Notes under the pieces: model-generated
Databases searched by the model: none
Told to the model about the DNA's origin: nothing
What the model saw: the letters and a program-made list of their open reading frames with translations, nothing else
Made by a program: the position numbers and the translations under genes
DNA from: JANXPZ01 sp033853925
GTDB taxonomy: Bacteria; Eisenbacteria; RBG-16-71-46
DNA length: 37,913 bases
Reading direction: 5' to 3'
Assembly (NCBI GenBank): GCA_033853925.1
Contig: JAWOLC010000181.1
Span: 1 to 37,913, forward strand
Part shown: piece by piece, positions 29,200-37,097 of the stretch
Layout: each line of letters begins with the position of its first letter
Position numbering within the stretch: the stretch's first letter is position 1

Positions 29200-29623
29200 G
29201 TGACTACCTCCATCGTCGCAATGCTTGGGCAATGCGAAGTCTTCCAGAACGGATTGCGAGCGAGGTGTCGCCTGAAACGAATCGGCCGGCGGAAGCCTGC
29301 GAGTCATGGCCGCGACTCGTCTCCCGACGGCTGATTGCCGCACCAATCGAGTGTCGATCCCCCCTTTCCGCCGCCGGCGCCATCCTTAGGCAGTTCGGAC
29401 GGGCGCGCGGCACGCTTCTCTGCGTGATCTCGAACTCGAGTCACGGGGTAGCGCCCGGACCGCTGCCAGTCCAGGCACCGCCCGCAACTGCGGAACTTGA
29501 GGTGCTCCTGGGGGTTTAACTACGGACGCACCAGCTACCCCAGCACGTCACAAAGGCTAGGCCCGAGGACATGCTTCTGTCAATCCGTTTTTCTGCCGTC
29601 ACTTGGCACGGCGGGGCAAGGGC
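29200..29623. other. Long leader/intergenic region upstream of the 1451-residue gene
   Basis: These 424 bases have no gene. They hold the candidate promoter at 29554-29583, then a predicted ~350-base leader on the minus strand. The leader includes a bulged hairpin at about 29425-29445 and a copy of CAATCCGTTC (minus strand, 29256-29247). I recognise no riboswitch or tRNA in it. An ORF continuing upstream of the ATG at 29199 has no coding character. Confidence 0.6.
29554..29583 (-). promoter_or_regulatory. Promoter of the 1451-residue gene
   Basis: On the minus strand, a consensus -35 TTGACA (29583-29578) and -10 TAGCCT (29559-29554) are 18 bases apart. The predicted start near 29547 implies an unusually long leader of about 350 bases. 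A promoter closer to the gene cannot be excluded. Confidence 0.55.
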
Positions 29624-30961
29624 TTAGCCGCCCAATTCGAAGCGCCGGGCCCCGAGCCCGGAGATCCATTCCCGGTCCTGGGTGGCCACGAGCACCGCCC
29701 GGTCCGCGGCCGCCTCGGCCACGAGACGGGCGAGCGCGGCGCGTCGCCCACGGTCGAGCCCGGCAGTGGGCTCGTCCAGGGCGAGGAGTCCGCTCGGCGC
29801 GAGCAAGGCACCCGCCAGCGACAAGAGGCGCTTCTCCCCGCCCGACAGGCTCCAGACTCGTCGCTCGAGGACTTCCTCTCCGCCCAGCCCCAGCCTCTCG
29901 AACAGGCGAACCGCCCCCTCGCAGGCTTCGGGCCTGGCGAGGCCTCGGCTCGTCGCCGCGTAGGTCACCTCGTCGCGGACGCGTTCCTCGAAGATCTCCA
30001 GATCCGGGTACTGGGCGACGAGCAGGGGGGCTCGTCCTCCTTCCGACCTCGGCTCGACCCGCACCTGATCGATGCGGAGGAGGCCGACGGCCGCGCCGAG
30101 CAGGACGCTCTTCCCGACTCCGTTCGGTCCGCCGATGCCGGTGATTCCCCTCCCGGCGACGGGGATGCTCAGCGGCGCGGCGGCGATCACGCGCGGGCCG
30201 TCGTTTCCGTCCCACGGCGAGACGTGCAGGATCAGCAGCGGATCCGCGAGCGGCGGCTCCTCCCGAGCCGCGCTCGGGCCGTCCGGCGCGTCGCCCGCCA
30301 GATCCACGATCCGGTCGGCGGCCGCCCGTTCCTCGGGGTCCTGGGTCACCCAGACGACCGCCAGGCCGAGCGCGACCTCGTCGCGCACGAGCTTCAGGAC
30401 GCGTCGCCGGGTGGGCGGATCCAGGTGCGCCGCCGGCTCGTCCGCCAGGAGCAGCGCCGGCCGGGTGAGGAGCGCGGCCGCCAGCAGGACGAGCTGCTGC
30501 CTGCCGGCGGAGAGGTGCTGCGGGTCACGGGGCAGGTCGGCGGCGAGGTCCAGCTTCTCGCTCCAGTCGCGTACGCCTCGGCGCACCTCGTCCCGGGGCC
30601 GCCCCAGGTTGAGGGCGGAGAATGCCAGCTCCTCCCGCACCGTCGCCTGCACGAGCTGGCACGAGGGGTCCTGGAGGATCACAGCCACTCGCGCCCGGCG
30701 CGAGCGCGGCGCTCGCGGGCCGAACGGCTGGCCCTCCAGGCGGACCTCGCCCGAGCGCGCCGGCCACAGCCCCGCGAGACCGAGGAGCAGGCTGGTCTTG
30801 CCGCAGCCGTTGGCGCCGGTCACGGCCACCCACTCGCCTCGGTCCACCTCTAGAGAGAGATCGCGGATCACAGCCGGGCTCCGGCCGGCCCCGGGGGCCC
30901 CGCCGGCATCCTCCTCGGCGGGCGGGGGCATCCACAGGCCCCGCGCCGAGAGCAGGCTCAC
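29624..30961 (-). CDS. Duplicated ECF/CbiO-type ABC transporter ATPase
   Basis: This is a 445-residue protein. The start is GTG 30961, overlapping the larC stop as GTGA; the frame upstream is a shadow of larC. Two ABC domains lie in tandem. The first has Walker A GANGCGKTS (49-57), signature LSAGR (150-154, Ala in place of the first signature Gly) and Walker B LLLADE (170-175). The second has GPNGVGKS (278-285), LSGGE (372-376) and LLALDE (392-397). The Q-loop region (QDPSCQLVQATVREELAF) is typical of energy-coupling-factor ATPases for vitamins, cobalt or nickel. No T component (CbiQ-like) or substrate-binding membrane component is in the window. Its place after larB-larC suggests nickel import (compare LarO of Lactiplantibacillus), but that is inference. 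Confidence 0.9.
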   Translation of the reverse strand: MSLLSARGLWMPPPAEEDAGGAPGAGRSPAVIRDLSLEVDRGEWVAVTGANGCGKTSLLLGLAGLWPARSGEVRLEGQPFGPRAPRSRRARVAVILQDPSCQLVQATVREELAFSALNLGRPRDEVRRGVRDWSEKLDLAADLPRDPQHLSAGRQQLVLLAAALLTRPALLLADEPAAHLDPPTRRRVLKLVRDEVALGLAVVWVTQDPEERAAADRIVDLAGDAPDGPSAAREEPPLADPLLILHVSPWDGNDGPRVIAAAPLSIPVAGRGITGIGGPNGVGKSVLLGAAVGLLRIDQVRVEPRSEGGRAPLLVAQYPDLEIFEERVRDEVTYAATSRGLARPEACEGAVRLFERLGLGGEEVLERRVWSLSGGEKRLLSLAGALLAPSGLLALDEPTAGLDRGRRAALARLVAEAAADRAVLVATQDREWISGLGARRFELGG

Positions 30962-32160
30962 GCGCCGCTTCCGCCGCGGGCGCGCCACGCGGCCAGCGCC
31001 GCCTCGGCCACTTCCCGCAATGGCCGCCCCGCGCGCTCCGCCGCCTGACTCAGGGACTCGAACTCGGGCACCGCTCGCTCGCCGCCCCCCGGCAGCAGCG
31101 CCACCTTGAGCTGGATCGGGCCGAATGGCGTCTCCACCTCCTGGGCGCGGCGGACCAGCTCGAGCCGCTCCTCGAGCCGGATACGTACGCCCAGGGTCGA
31201 GGTCTCGGCGAGCAGCGTCCTGGCCAGCTCGTCCGCCCGTTCCGGCTCCGCGATGACGATCACCCACATCCCCGGCCGGCCCTTCTTCATCGCGCTGGGC
31301 ACCACCATCGCGTCCAGCGCGCCGGCGGCGAGCAGCCGGGGCACGAGCGCCGCCACGTACTGCGGGTTCTCGTCGTCGAGGGCGGTCTCGAGCACGGCCA
31401 CGCGCCCCCGCACGAGCCCCGCCGAGGCCGCGTCGCCCGCTGCGGCCTCGCCGATGAGGAGGCGCAGGACGTTCGGCTGCTCGGCCGGATCGCGCGCCCC
31501 GGCCCCCGTGCCCACTCGCTCCAGGCGAAACGGGGGTGGCGCGCTCCAGTCCCGGACCAGGGTCGCGAGCAGGGCCGCCCCCGTGGGCGTGGTCAGCTCG
31601 GCACCCGCCTCGCCAATCTCGACCGGCGCCCCCAGGAGGAGCTGCACCGCCGCGGGCGCGGGGACCGGCAGCCGCCCGTGCGCGGACGACACGCTGCCGT
31701 GCCCGAGGCGGGGCGCCGAGGCGTGCACGCGCTCCACCCCCAGGCTCTCGAGCCCGAGCATGGCTCCGGCCACGTCCACCAGGGCGTCGGCCGCGCCCAC
31801 CTCGTGGAAGTGGGTCTCCTCGACGCTCGTCCCGTGCACCCGGGCCTCGGCCTCGGCCAGCCGCTGGAACGCGGCCAGGGACCGCTCGCGCGCCGCCTCC
31901 GGGAGGTCCGCCTGGCGCAGGATCGCCTGCACGTCGCGCAGGCGCCGGTGAGGCTGGCGGCTCGCTTCCACCTCGACGGCCACGCGCACGGCGGCCAGCG
32001 GCCCGCGGCGCACTTCGCTCACGCCCAGGCGCACGCCCTCGAGGCCGAGACGCTTCGGCACCGCGGCCAGATCCGCCGCCGGCCAGCCCGCCGAGACCAG
32101 CGCTCCCAGCGTCATGTCGCCGCTGATTCCCGAGAAGCAGTCGAAGTAGGCGAGGCGCAC
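30958..32160 (-). CDS. larC: Nickel-pincer cofactor biosynthesis protein LarC
   Basis: This 400-residue cytoplasmic protein inserts nickel into the dithio-pyridinium mononucleotide precursor to finish the nickel-pincer nucleotide. The start is GTG 32160, with GGAGG six bases upstream. Family motifs are FDCFSGISGDM at residue 6, ETHFHEVGAADALVDV, ELTTPTGAALL and MKKGRPG. It is one uninterrupted frame, unlike species where larC is made by programmed frameshifting between C1 and C2. The gene lies 17 bases after larB and overlaps the ABC ATPase gene. LarE (the sulfur donor) and any client enzyme such as the lactate racemase LarA are not in this window. Confidence 0.96.
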   Translation of the reverse strand: MRLAYFDCFSGISGDMTLGALVSAGWPAADLAAVPKRLGLEGVRLGVSEVRRGPLAAVRVAVEVEASRQPHRRLRDVQAILRQADLPEAARERSLAAFQRLAEAEARVHGTSVEETHFHEVGAADALVDVAGAMLGLESLGVERVHASAPRLGHGSVSSAHGRLPVPAPAAVQLLLGAPVEIGEAGAELTTPTGAALLATLVRDWSAPPPFRLERVGTGAGARDPAEQPNVLRLLIGEAAAGDAASAGLVRGRVAVLETALDDENPQYVAALVPRLLAAGALDAMVVPSAMKKGRPGMWVIVIAEPERADELARTLLAETSTLGVRIRLEERLELVRRAQEVETPFGPIQLKVALLPGGGERAVPEFESLSQAAERAGRPLREVAEAALAAWRARGGSGA

Positions 32161-32177
32161 TCGTTCCTCCCCCGCGC

Positions 32178-32936
32178 TCAGCGCCGGCGGGCCGCGGCGT
32201 TCACGAGGTGCGCCGCGTAGCCGGCCCCGAAGCCGTTGTCCACGTTCACCACCGTGACGCCCGCGGCACAGGAGTTGAGCATGGCCAGCAGCGGAGCCAG
32301 CCCAGCGAAGTGCGCGCCGTAGCCGACGCTGGTGGGGACGGCGATGAGCGGCCGGTCCACCAGTCCGCCTACCACGCTGGCGAGCGCGCCCTCGAGCCCC
32401 GCCACCACCACCACCACCCTCGCCTGCCCCAGGCGCCGCCGATGAGCCAGCAGGCGGTGCAGCCCCGCCACGCCCACGTCCGCGATCAACTCCGCCCGGC
32501 TCCCCATGACCCGGGCCGTGACCAGCGCCTCCTCGGCCACCGGCAGGTCGGCCGTCCCGGCGCAGATCACGAGCACCGAGCCCACGCCGCGGGGCGCCCG
32601 CCCGCGGCGGAGCACCACGCAGCGCGCGCGAGGATGCACCTGGGCGGCCGGGAACGCCGCCTCGAGCGCGCGGCGCCCCGGCTCGTCCACGCGCGTGGCC
32701 AGCACCGGGCCGCCCTTCACCAGCAGCCGTCCGGCGATCGCCACCAGCTGCCGTGGCGTCTTGCCGGGGGCGAAGATCACCTCGGGGAAGCCGGTGCGCA
32801 GCGCGCGCTGGTGATCGAGGGTGGCGAACTCGAGCTGCTCGAAAGGAGCCTCGCGGATGCGCCGAGCGGCTTCCGCCGGGCTCACCCGACCGCGCCGCAC
32901 GCGCTCGAGCAGGGTGCCGAGCTCAGCCGGCCGCAA
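32178..32936 (-). CDS. larB: Pyridinium-3,5-biscarboxylate mononucleotide synthase LarB
   Basis: This 252-residue enzyme carboxylates nicotinic acid adenine dinucleotide and releases AMP, the first step of nickel-pincer cofactor synthesis. The start is TTG 32936, supported by GGAGG six bases upstream, and it overlaps the dus stop by 14 bases. The N-terminal helical part (EFATLDHQRALRTGFPEVIFAPGKT) and the PurE-like core (ICAGTADLPVAEEA, VVVAGLEGALASVVGGLV, PTSVGYG, NVDNGFGAGYAA) are diagnostic. It works with the adjacent LarC. Confidence 0.96.
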   Translation of the reverse strand: MRPAELGTLLERVRRGRVSPAEAARRIREAPFEQLEFATLDHQRALRTGFPEVIFAPGKTPRQLVAIAGRLLVKGGPVLATRVDEPGRRALEAAFPAAQVHPRARCVVLRRGRAPRGVGSVLVICAGTADLPVAEEALVTARVMGSRAELIADVGVAGLHRLLAHRRRLGQARVVVVVAGLEGALASVVGGLVDRPLIAVPTSVGYGAHFAGLAPLLAMLNSCAAGVTVVNVDNGFGAGYAAHLVNAAARRR

Positions 32937-33963
32937 GGGAGTCCTCCGCCGGCCCGGGTGCCCGGGCCCAGGGCGGCGGGCCGGAAGCCTCCAGCCCCTC
33001 GAGGCAGCGCGCGAGCAGGCCCGCCATCTCCTCGACCGAGCGCGTCCGGTTCACCTGCTCGCGCACCTGGGCGCTGTGGGGCAGGCCCCTGACGTACCAG
33101 GCGGCGTGCTTGCGCATCTCGCGGGCCGCTCGCTCCGCGCCGACGAGCGCGCTCGTCATCCGCAGGTGGCGCAGGCCCATCTCCAGCCGCTCGGCCGCCG
33201 TGGGCAGCGGGAGCCGCTCGCCGCGCTCCCAGAAGGCGCGCACCCGGCGGAACACCCACGGGTCGCCGCACGCCGCCCGCCCGAGCATGACGCCGTCGCA
33301 GCCCGTGGTATGGAGCATGCGGACCGCGTCGTCCGGGCCGCGCACGTCGCCGTTGCCGATCACGGGGATGGTCACGGCCCGCTTCGCCACGCCGATCAGC
33401 TCCCAGTGCGCCTGCCCGGCGAACTGCTCCGCCCGCGTGCGGGCGTGCACGGCGATCGCGCGGGCGCCCGCGTCCTCCAGAGCCCCCGCGATCTCGGCCA
33501 CGCCGGCCGAGCCTCCGTCCCAGCCCAGGCGGATCTTCGCCGTGATCGGCACGGTGCTCGCTTCCACCATGCAGCGCACGATCGCGGAGAGCAGGGGCAG
33601 GTCCCTAAGCAGGGCCGCGCCCGCCCGCCGGTTCACCACCTTGCGTACCGGGCAGCCCACGTTCACGTCGATCAGATCCGGCCGCTCGCGGGCGGGCAGC
33701 GCGCAGAGCAGGCGCGCGGCCTCGGCCATCGTCTCGGGCTCGGAGCCGAAGAGCTGGATGCCGATCGGGCGCTCCTCCGGCTCGAATCGGCAGTACTCGA
33801 GCGTGCCCCGCTGCCCGCGCACCAGTCCGTCGGCCGAGACCATCTCGGTGTAGACCCCCGCGGCCCCCTGCTCCCGCGCCAGCCGGCGGAACGGCGAGTC
33901 GCTCACCCCGGCGAGGGGCGCGAGGAGGAAGGGCGAGTCGTAGTGGATGTCGCCGATGCGCAT
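32923..33963 (-). CDS. dus: tRNA-dihydrouridine synthase (DusB-like)
   Basis: This is a 346-residue FMN enzyme that reduces uridines in tRNA D-loops. The TIM-barrel start LAPLAGVSDSPFRRLA, the catalytic Cys in NVGCPVRKVV (C104), the FMN-binding AKIRLGW region and GNGDVRGP/GVMLGRAACGDPW are all present. A helical tRNA-binding C-terminal domain follows. The ATG at 33963 has no obvious ribosome site, so it may rely on read-through from the HAD gene 31 bases upstream. It is a mid-operon gene between the phosphatase and larB. The link to the cofactor genes is positional only. Confidence 0.95.
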   Translation of the reverse strand: MRIGDIHYDSPFLLAPLAGVSDSPFRRLAREQGAAGVYTEMVSADGLVRGQRGTLEYCRFEPEERPIGIQLFGSEPETMAEAARLLCALPARERPDLIDVNVGCPVRKVVNRRAGAALLRDLPLLSAIVRCMVEASTVPITAKIRLGWDGGSAGVAEIAGALEDAGARAIAVHARTRAEQFAGQAHWELIGVAKRAVTIPVIGNGDVRGPDDAVRMLHTTGCDGVMLGRAACGDPWVFRRVRAFWERGERLPLPTAAERLEMGLRHLRMTSALVGAERAAREMRKHAAWYVRGLPHSAQVREQVNRTRSVEEMAGLLARCLEGLEASGPPPWARAPGPAEDSLAAG

Positions 33964-33994
33964 GGGGAGATTTGAGCCGGGCGGGGGCGCAGCG

Positions 33995-34654
33995 TCAAGC
34001 CACGTCGTCCGCCCAGGCGCGGGTGATGCGGATCGCGTCCGCGAAGTCGCGGAACGCCTGGGCCGCGATGCCCTCGCGGGCGCACCACTCGCGCAGGTCG
34101 CCGCGCGCCAGCACGCGGTCGGCCTCCCGCGCCCCGCACCGGTCCGAGAGCCCGTCGCCGAGGAGCACGGTCACGTAACCCCGCCCTTTCCAGCGCCGCA
34201 CGTGCTGGCCCTTGCAGTTCCCGCAGCGCCCGCAGCCCTCCGCGCTCCACGGAAACTCGGGCACCGCCCTCCCCGACTCGAAGCGCAAGTGGTTGGCGGC
34301 GAAGGGGACATCGGGCACGCCGGCGCGCGCGAGCTGATCGGCCACGTAGAAGTCGAAGCCCTCGCTCACCACCATGACCTCGTCGCCCCGGCTCCGCCTC
34401 TCGCCGACGAAGGCCGCGAAGTCCGGGTCCAGCCGGAAGCGGCGGGTGAAGGCCAGCGCCTCGGCGGGCCCGGCCGCGATGAGGCCGCACTGCGCCTCGG
34501 TCAGCTCCCGATGTCCCATCTCCCCGCGGCTCCAGGGACCCAGGAGCCCCTCCTGCTCCGCCGCGCCCCCGGCCGAGAAGGCGCGCGCGAAGGCGGCGCC
34601 GATGTCCACCGGCGAGACCGTGCCGTCGAAGTCGCAGAGGAAGGCGTAGGCCAT
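33995..34654 (-). CDS. HAD-family phosphatase, MtnX-like
   Basis: This is a 219-residue protein. The ATG at 34654 sits one base past the S41 protease stop, implying translational coupling. HAD motifs are DFDGTV with D8/D10, VVSEGF (S97) and GDGLSD (166-171). A Cys cluster (C141-x2-C144-x2-C147-K) lies in the cap/insert region, as in MtnX-type (2,3-diketo-5-methylthiopentyl-1-phosphate-related) phosphatases. Phosphoserine-phosphatase-like enzymes are an alternative. No other methionine-salvage gene is nearby, so the substrate is uncertain. Confidence 0.82.
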   Translation of the reverse strand: MAYAFLCDFDGTVSPVDIGAAFARAFSAGGAAEQEGLLGPWSRGEMGHRELTEAQCGLIAAGPAEALAFTRRFRLDPDFAAFVGERRSRGDEVMVVSEGFDFYVADQLARAGVPDVPFAANHLRFESGRAVPEFPWSAEGCGRCGNCKGQHVRRWKGRGYVTVLLGDGLSDRCGAREADRVLARGDLREWCAREGIAAQAFRDFADAIRITRAWADDVA

Positions 34655-34655
34655 C

Positions 34656-36242
34656 TCAGCGGCGGCCGCCCCGAGCCTGGCCCGGCGCCCCCGCCTTCCC
34701 CTGGGCTGCGGCGAAGACGTCCCGCGGCGCCCGGGCCTGCTCGAGCACCGAGCGGGCCACCGCCCAGACGGGATCGCCTTCCAGCGCCACGCGCGCCGCG
34801 GCGCCGTCACCGAGCATGCGGCGCGCCATCTCCCGCCGCACCGCGCGCTCCAGGGGGAGGCGCTGCGCCTCGGCCTCGGCGGCCGTGAGCTGCACCTTCT
34901 CCTCGCCCAGCCAGGCCAGGAATTCCGCCCACGGCACGGCGATGGGCGCGTCGGGCCGGGGCTGAGGGTGCGTGTTCAGCCAGCGGTTGGCGAAGCGGAA
35001 GGCGAGGTTCCCGGCCTCCACCCGGCGCAGGAGCCCCGTGAGCGTGTCCGGCGGCACGAGCACGTCGGGCACGATCCCGCCGCCCCCGCGCACGACGCGG
35101 CCCGCGCGCGTGTGGTAGACGGGCTTCGGCAAGGTGTCGGACTGCGGCGGCGCCTCCTCGCTGTCGTCGTCCTCGTCGCTCAGCGTGTCGGGCGTCGCCC
35201 GGTTGATGGACCGCCCGCTCGGGGTGTAGTAGAGCGCGGTGGTCAGCTTGAGGGCCGCGTTCTCCTCGCGCAGCGGGAAGACCCGCTGCACGGAGCCCTT
35301 GCCGAAGGTCGTGCCGCCCACGATCAGGGCGCGATCCAGGTCCTGCAGCGAGCCCGCCACGATCTCCGCGGCCGAGGCGCTGCCGCCGTCCACCAGCGCC
35401 ACGATCGGCCACTGCACGTTCGGCTTCGGGCCGTCGGCGTAGTAACGGTTGTCCTCGCTGCGCGCCCGCCCCCGCGTGTAGACCACCATCGTGTTGCGCG
35501 GCACGAACTCCCCGACCACGTCCACGGCCTGGTCCAGCAGGCCGCCGGGGTTCGAGCGCAGGTCCAGCACCAGGCTGCGCGCCCCCTCCTGGCGCAGCCG
35601 CGCCAGCGCCGCCTGCACCTCCTGGTTCGTCTGCTCCGAGAAGTCCGCGATCCGCAGGTAGCCGATGCCGTCCGGCATCACGAACGCGTAGGGCACGGCC
35701 TTGCGCTCGATGACGCGGCGGGTGAGGGCGACTTCGTGGTCGCCCTCTTCGCCTTCGCGACGCAGCGTGAGGCGCACCTGGGAGCCCGCCGGGCCGCGCA
35801 GGCGGTCGGCGGCATCCTCGACCGTCAGGCCGAAGGTGGACTTGCCGTCGATCTCGGCGATGACGTCCCCCGAGCGCAGGCCCGCCTCCCAAGCGGGGGT
35901 CCCCTCGATCGGCGCGATCACGGTCGGATAGCCGTCCCGCACGTTCACCTCGACCCCGATGCCGCCGAAGGTGCCCTGGGTCACGCTCTTCAGGTTGGCG
36001 TAGGCCTTCGCGTCCAGGTACTGCGAGTAGGGGTCGAGCTGGCGCAGCATCCCCTTGATGGCGCCCGTGACGAGGGAGTTGGGCTCCACCGGGTCGACGT
36101 AGTTCGCCTCGACCTTGTGGAGCACCTCGACGAAGAGGTCGAGGTTGCCGTAGAGGTCTCCCGAGGCCACGCGCCCCACCCACCAGCCGAGCGCGAAGAG
36201 CGCCGCGAGGAGCGCGCCGATGGCGATGCGACGTCGGAACAA
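34656..36242 (-). CDS. S41-family C-terminal processing protease
   Basis: This is a 528-residue protein starting at TTG 36242, with GGAGG seven bases upstream. An N-terminal membrane anchor or signal is at residues 6-26. A PDZ domain spans ~90-165 (GGIGVEV, GLRSGDVIAEIDG). The S41 core has GYLRIADFSEQT, DLRSNPGGLLDQAVDV, the nucleophile in GGSASAAE (S290) and the base K315 (GTTFGKGSVQ). All catalytic parts are intact. An acidic loop (SDEDDDSEEA) and a C-terminal helical extension of ~130 residues follow. It should act in the periplasm, trimming protein C-termini. It heads a six-gene operon. Confidence 0.95.
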   Translation of the reverse strand: MFRRRIAIGALLAALFALGWWVGRVASGDLYGNLDLFVEVLHKVEANYVDPVEPNSLVTGAIKGMLRQLDPYSQYLDAKAYANLKSVTQGTFGGIGVEVNVRDGYPTVIAPIEGTPAWEAGLRSGDVIAEIDGKSTFGLTVEDAADRLRGPAGSQVRLTLRREGEEGDHEVALTRRVIERKAVPYAFVMPDGIGYLRIADFSEQTNQEVQAALARLRQEGARSLVLDLRSNPGGLLDQAVDVVGEFVPRNTMVVYTRGRARSEDNRYYADGPKPNVQWPIVALVDGGSASAAEIVAGSLQDLDRALIVGGTTFGKGSVQRVFPLREENAALKLTTALYYTPSGRSINRATPDTLSDEDDDSEEAPPQSDTLPKPVYHTRAGRVVRGGGGIVPDVLVPPDTLTGLLRRVEAGNLAFRFANRWLNTHPQPRPDAPIAVPWAEFLAWLGEEKVQLTAAEAEAQRLPLERAVRREMARRMLGDGAAARVALEGDPVWAVARSVLEQARAPRDVFAAAQGKAGAPGQARGGRR

Positions 36243-36326
36243 GGGTCGACCTCCGCTGCCCGGCAGGTGGGCGCCGAGAGGGCCCCGCGACCGGGCGAAA
36301 CTTCAGATGCGGCCTCGGAACCGGCG

Positions 36327-36335
36327 AATATAGCA
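36327..36335 (-). promoter_or_regulatory. Extended -10 promoter for the S41 operon
   Basis: On the minus strand, TGCTATATT (36335-36327) is an extended -10 element close to consensus. No good -35 lies 17 bases upstream, which fits extended -10 promoters. The predicted start is near 36320, with a leader of about 78 bases. Confidence 0.5.
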
Positions 36336-36416
36336 CACGGGTCCGGTGCTCCTTGCGGCCCCGCCGGCCGGCCGCCCGGAGCGGCTGGCGCAGGCGAGGC
36401 CGGGCCCGCTCCCGAT

Positions 36417-37046
36417 TCAGCCTCGGCCGGCGAGCCGCTCCTCGAGCGCCGCCCAGCCCCGGCGCTCGAGCTCGTCCGGCGAGGCGGAGCCCTCGAGCAC
36501 CACCCAGCGCCCGGGCTCCGCGGCCGCCAGCTCGAGGAAGCGGGCCCGCACGCGGGCGTGGAACTCCGCGGGCTCGCGATCCAGCCGGTTCATGGCGCCC
36601 TCGGCCGCCTCCCGGCGAGCCAGCCCCTGCGCTGGCGAGATGTCGTAGAGCAGGGTGAGATCGGGCTTCAGCCCGCCGGTCGCCGCCCGGTTCAGCGTCT
36701 CCAGCAGCGCGCCGGCGATCCCTCGCCCCGCGCCCTGATAGGCCAGCGTCGAATCGTCGTAGCGGTCGCAGAGCACGACGCGCCCGGCGGCGAGGGCGGG
36801 ACGCAGGAGGTTCGCCACCAGGTCCGCCCGGGCCGCCTCCATGAGGAGGACCTCGGCCATCGCGGTGGGCCGCCGGATGGGATCCAGCAGCAGCGCCCGG
36901 ATCCCCTCGGCCAGCGGCGTGCCGCCCGGCTCGCGGGTGAGCAGCGGCTCGACGCCGCGCGCCCGCAGGCGCGCCGCGAGCCGGGCGACCTGCGTCGACT
37001 TGCCCGAGCCCTCGCCACCTTCGAAGGTCACGAACAGTCCGGACAT
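36417..37046 (-). CDS. tmk: Thymidylate kinase
   Basis: This 209-residue enzyme phosphorylates dTMP to dTDP. The P-loop FEGGEGSGKST is at residues 8-18, the DR(Y) motif with nucleotide-binding context CDRYDDSTLAYQG is at 94-105, and a LID-like Arg-rich segment is at 144-157 (RREAAEGAMNRLDR). The ATG at 37046 has GAGG five bases upstream. It lies 51 bases downstream of the inositol-phosphate synthase gene, possibly in the same transcript. Length and motifs are normal. Confidence 0.96.
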   Translation of the reverse strand: MSGLFVTFEGGEGSGKSTQVARLAARLRARGVEPLLTREPGGTPLAEGIRALLLDPIRRPTAMAEVLLMEAARADLVANLLRPALAAGRVVLCDRYDDSTLAYQGAGRGIAGALLETLNRAATGGLKPDLTLLYDISPAQGLARREAAEGAMNRLDREPAEFHARVRARFLELAAAEPGRWVVLEGSASPDELERRGWAALEERLAGRG

Positions 37047-37097
37047 CTCGACCTCATCGGTGGCGCGGAGCGCGCGGGCCGGCGCTCGGCGCCGCCC

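Noticed and set aside
29425..29445. A hairpin with a T-loop-like GTTCGA, considered as part of a tRNA
   Set aside because: No acceptor stem, anticodon arm or CCA partner could be built around it.
29590..29623. Terminator after the ABC ATPase gene
   Set aside because: Only a 5-bp stem is present, and it is followed by A residues, not T residues, on the relevant strand.
30958..32160. Programmed frameshift in larC as in Lactiplantibacillus
   Set aside because: The gene is a single open frame through both halves; no slip is needed.
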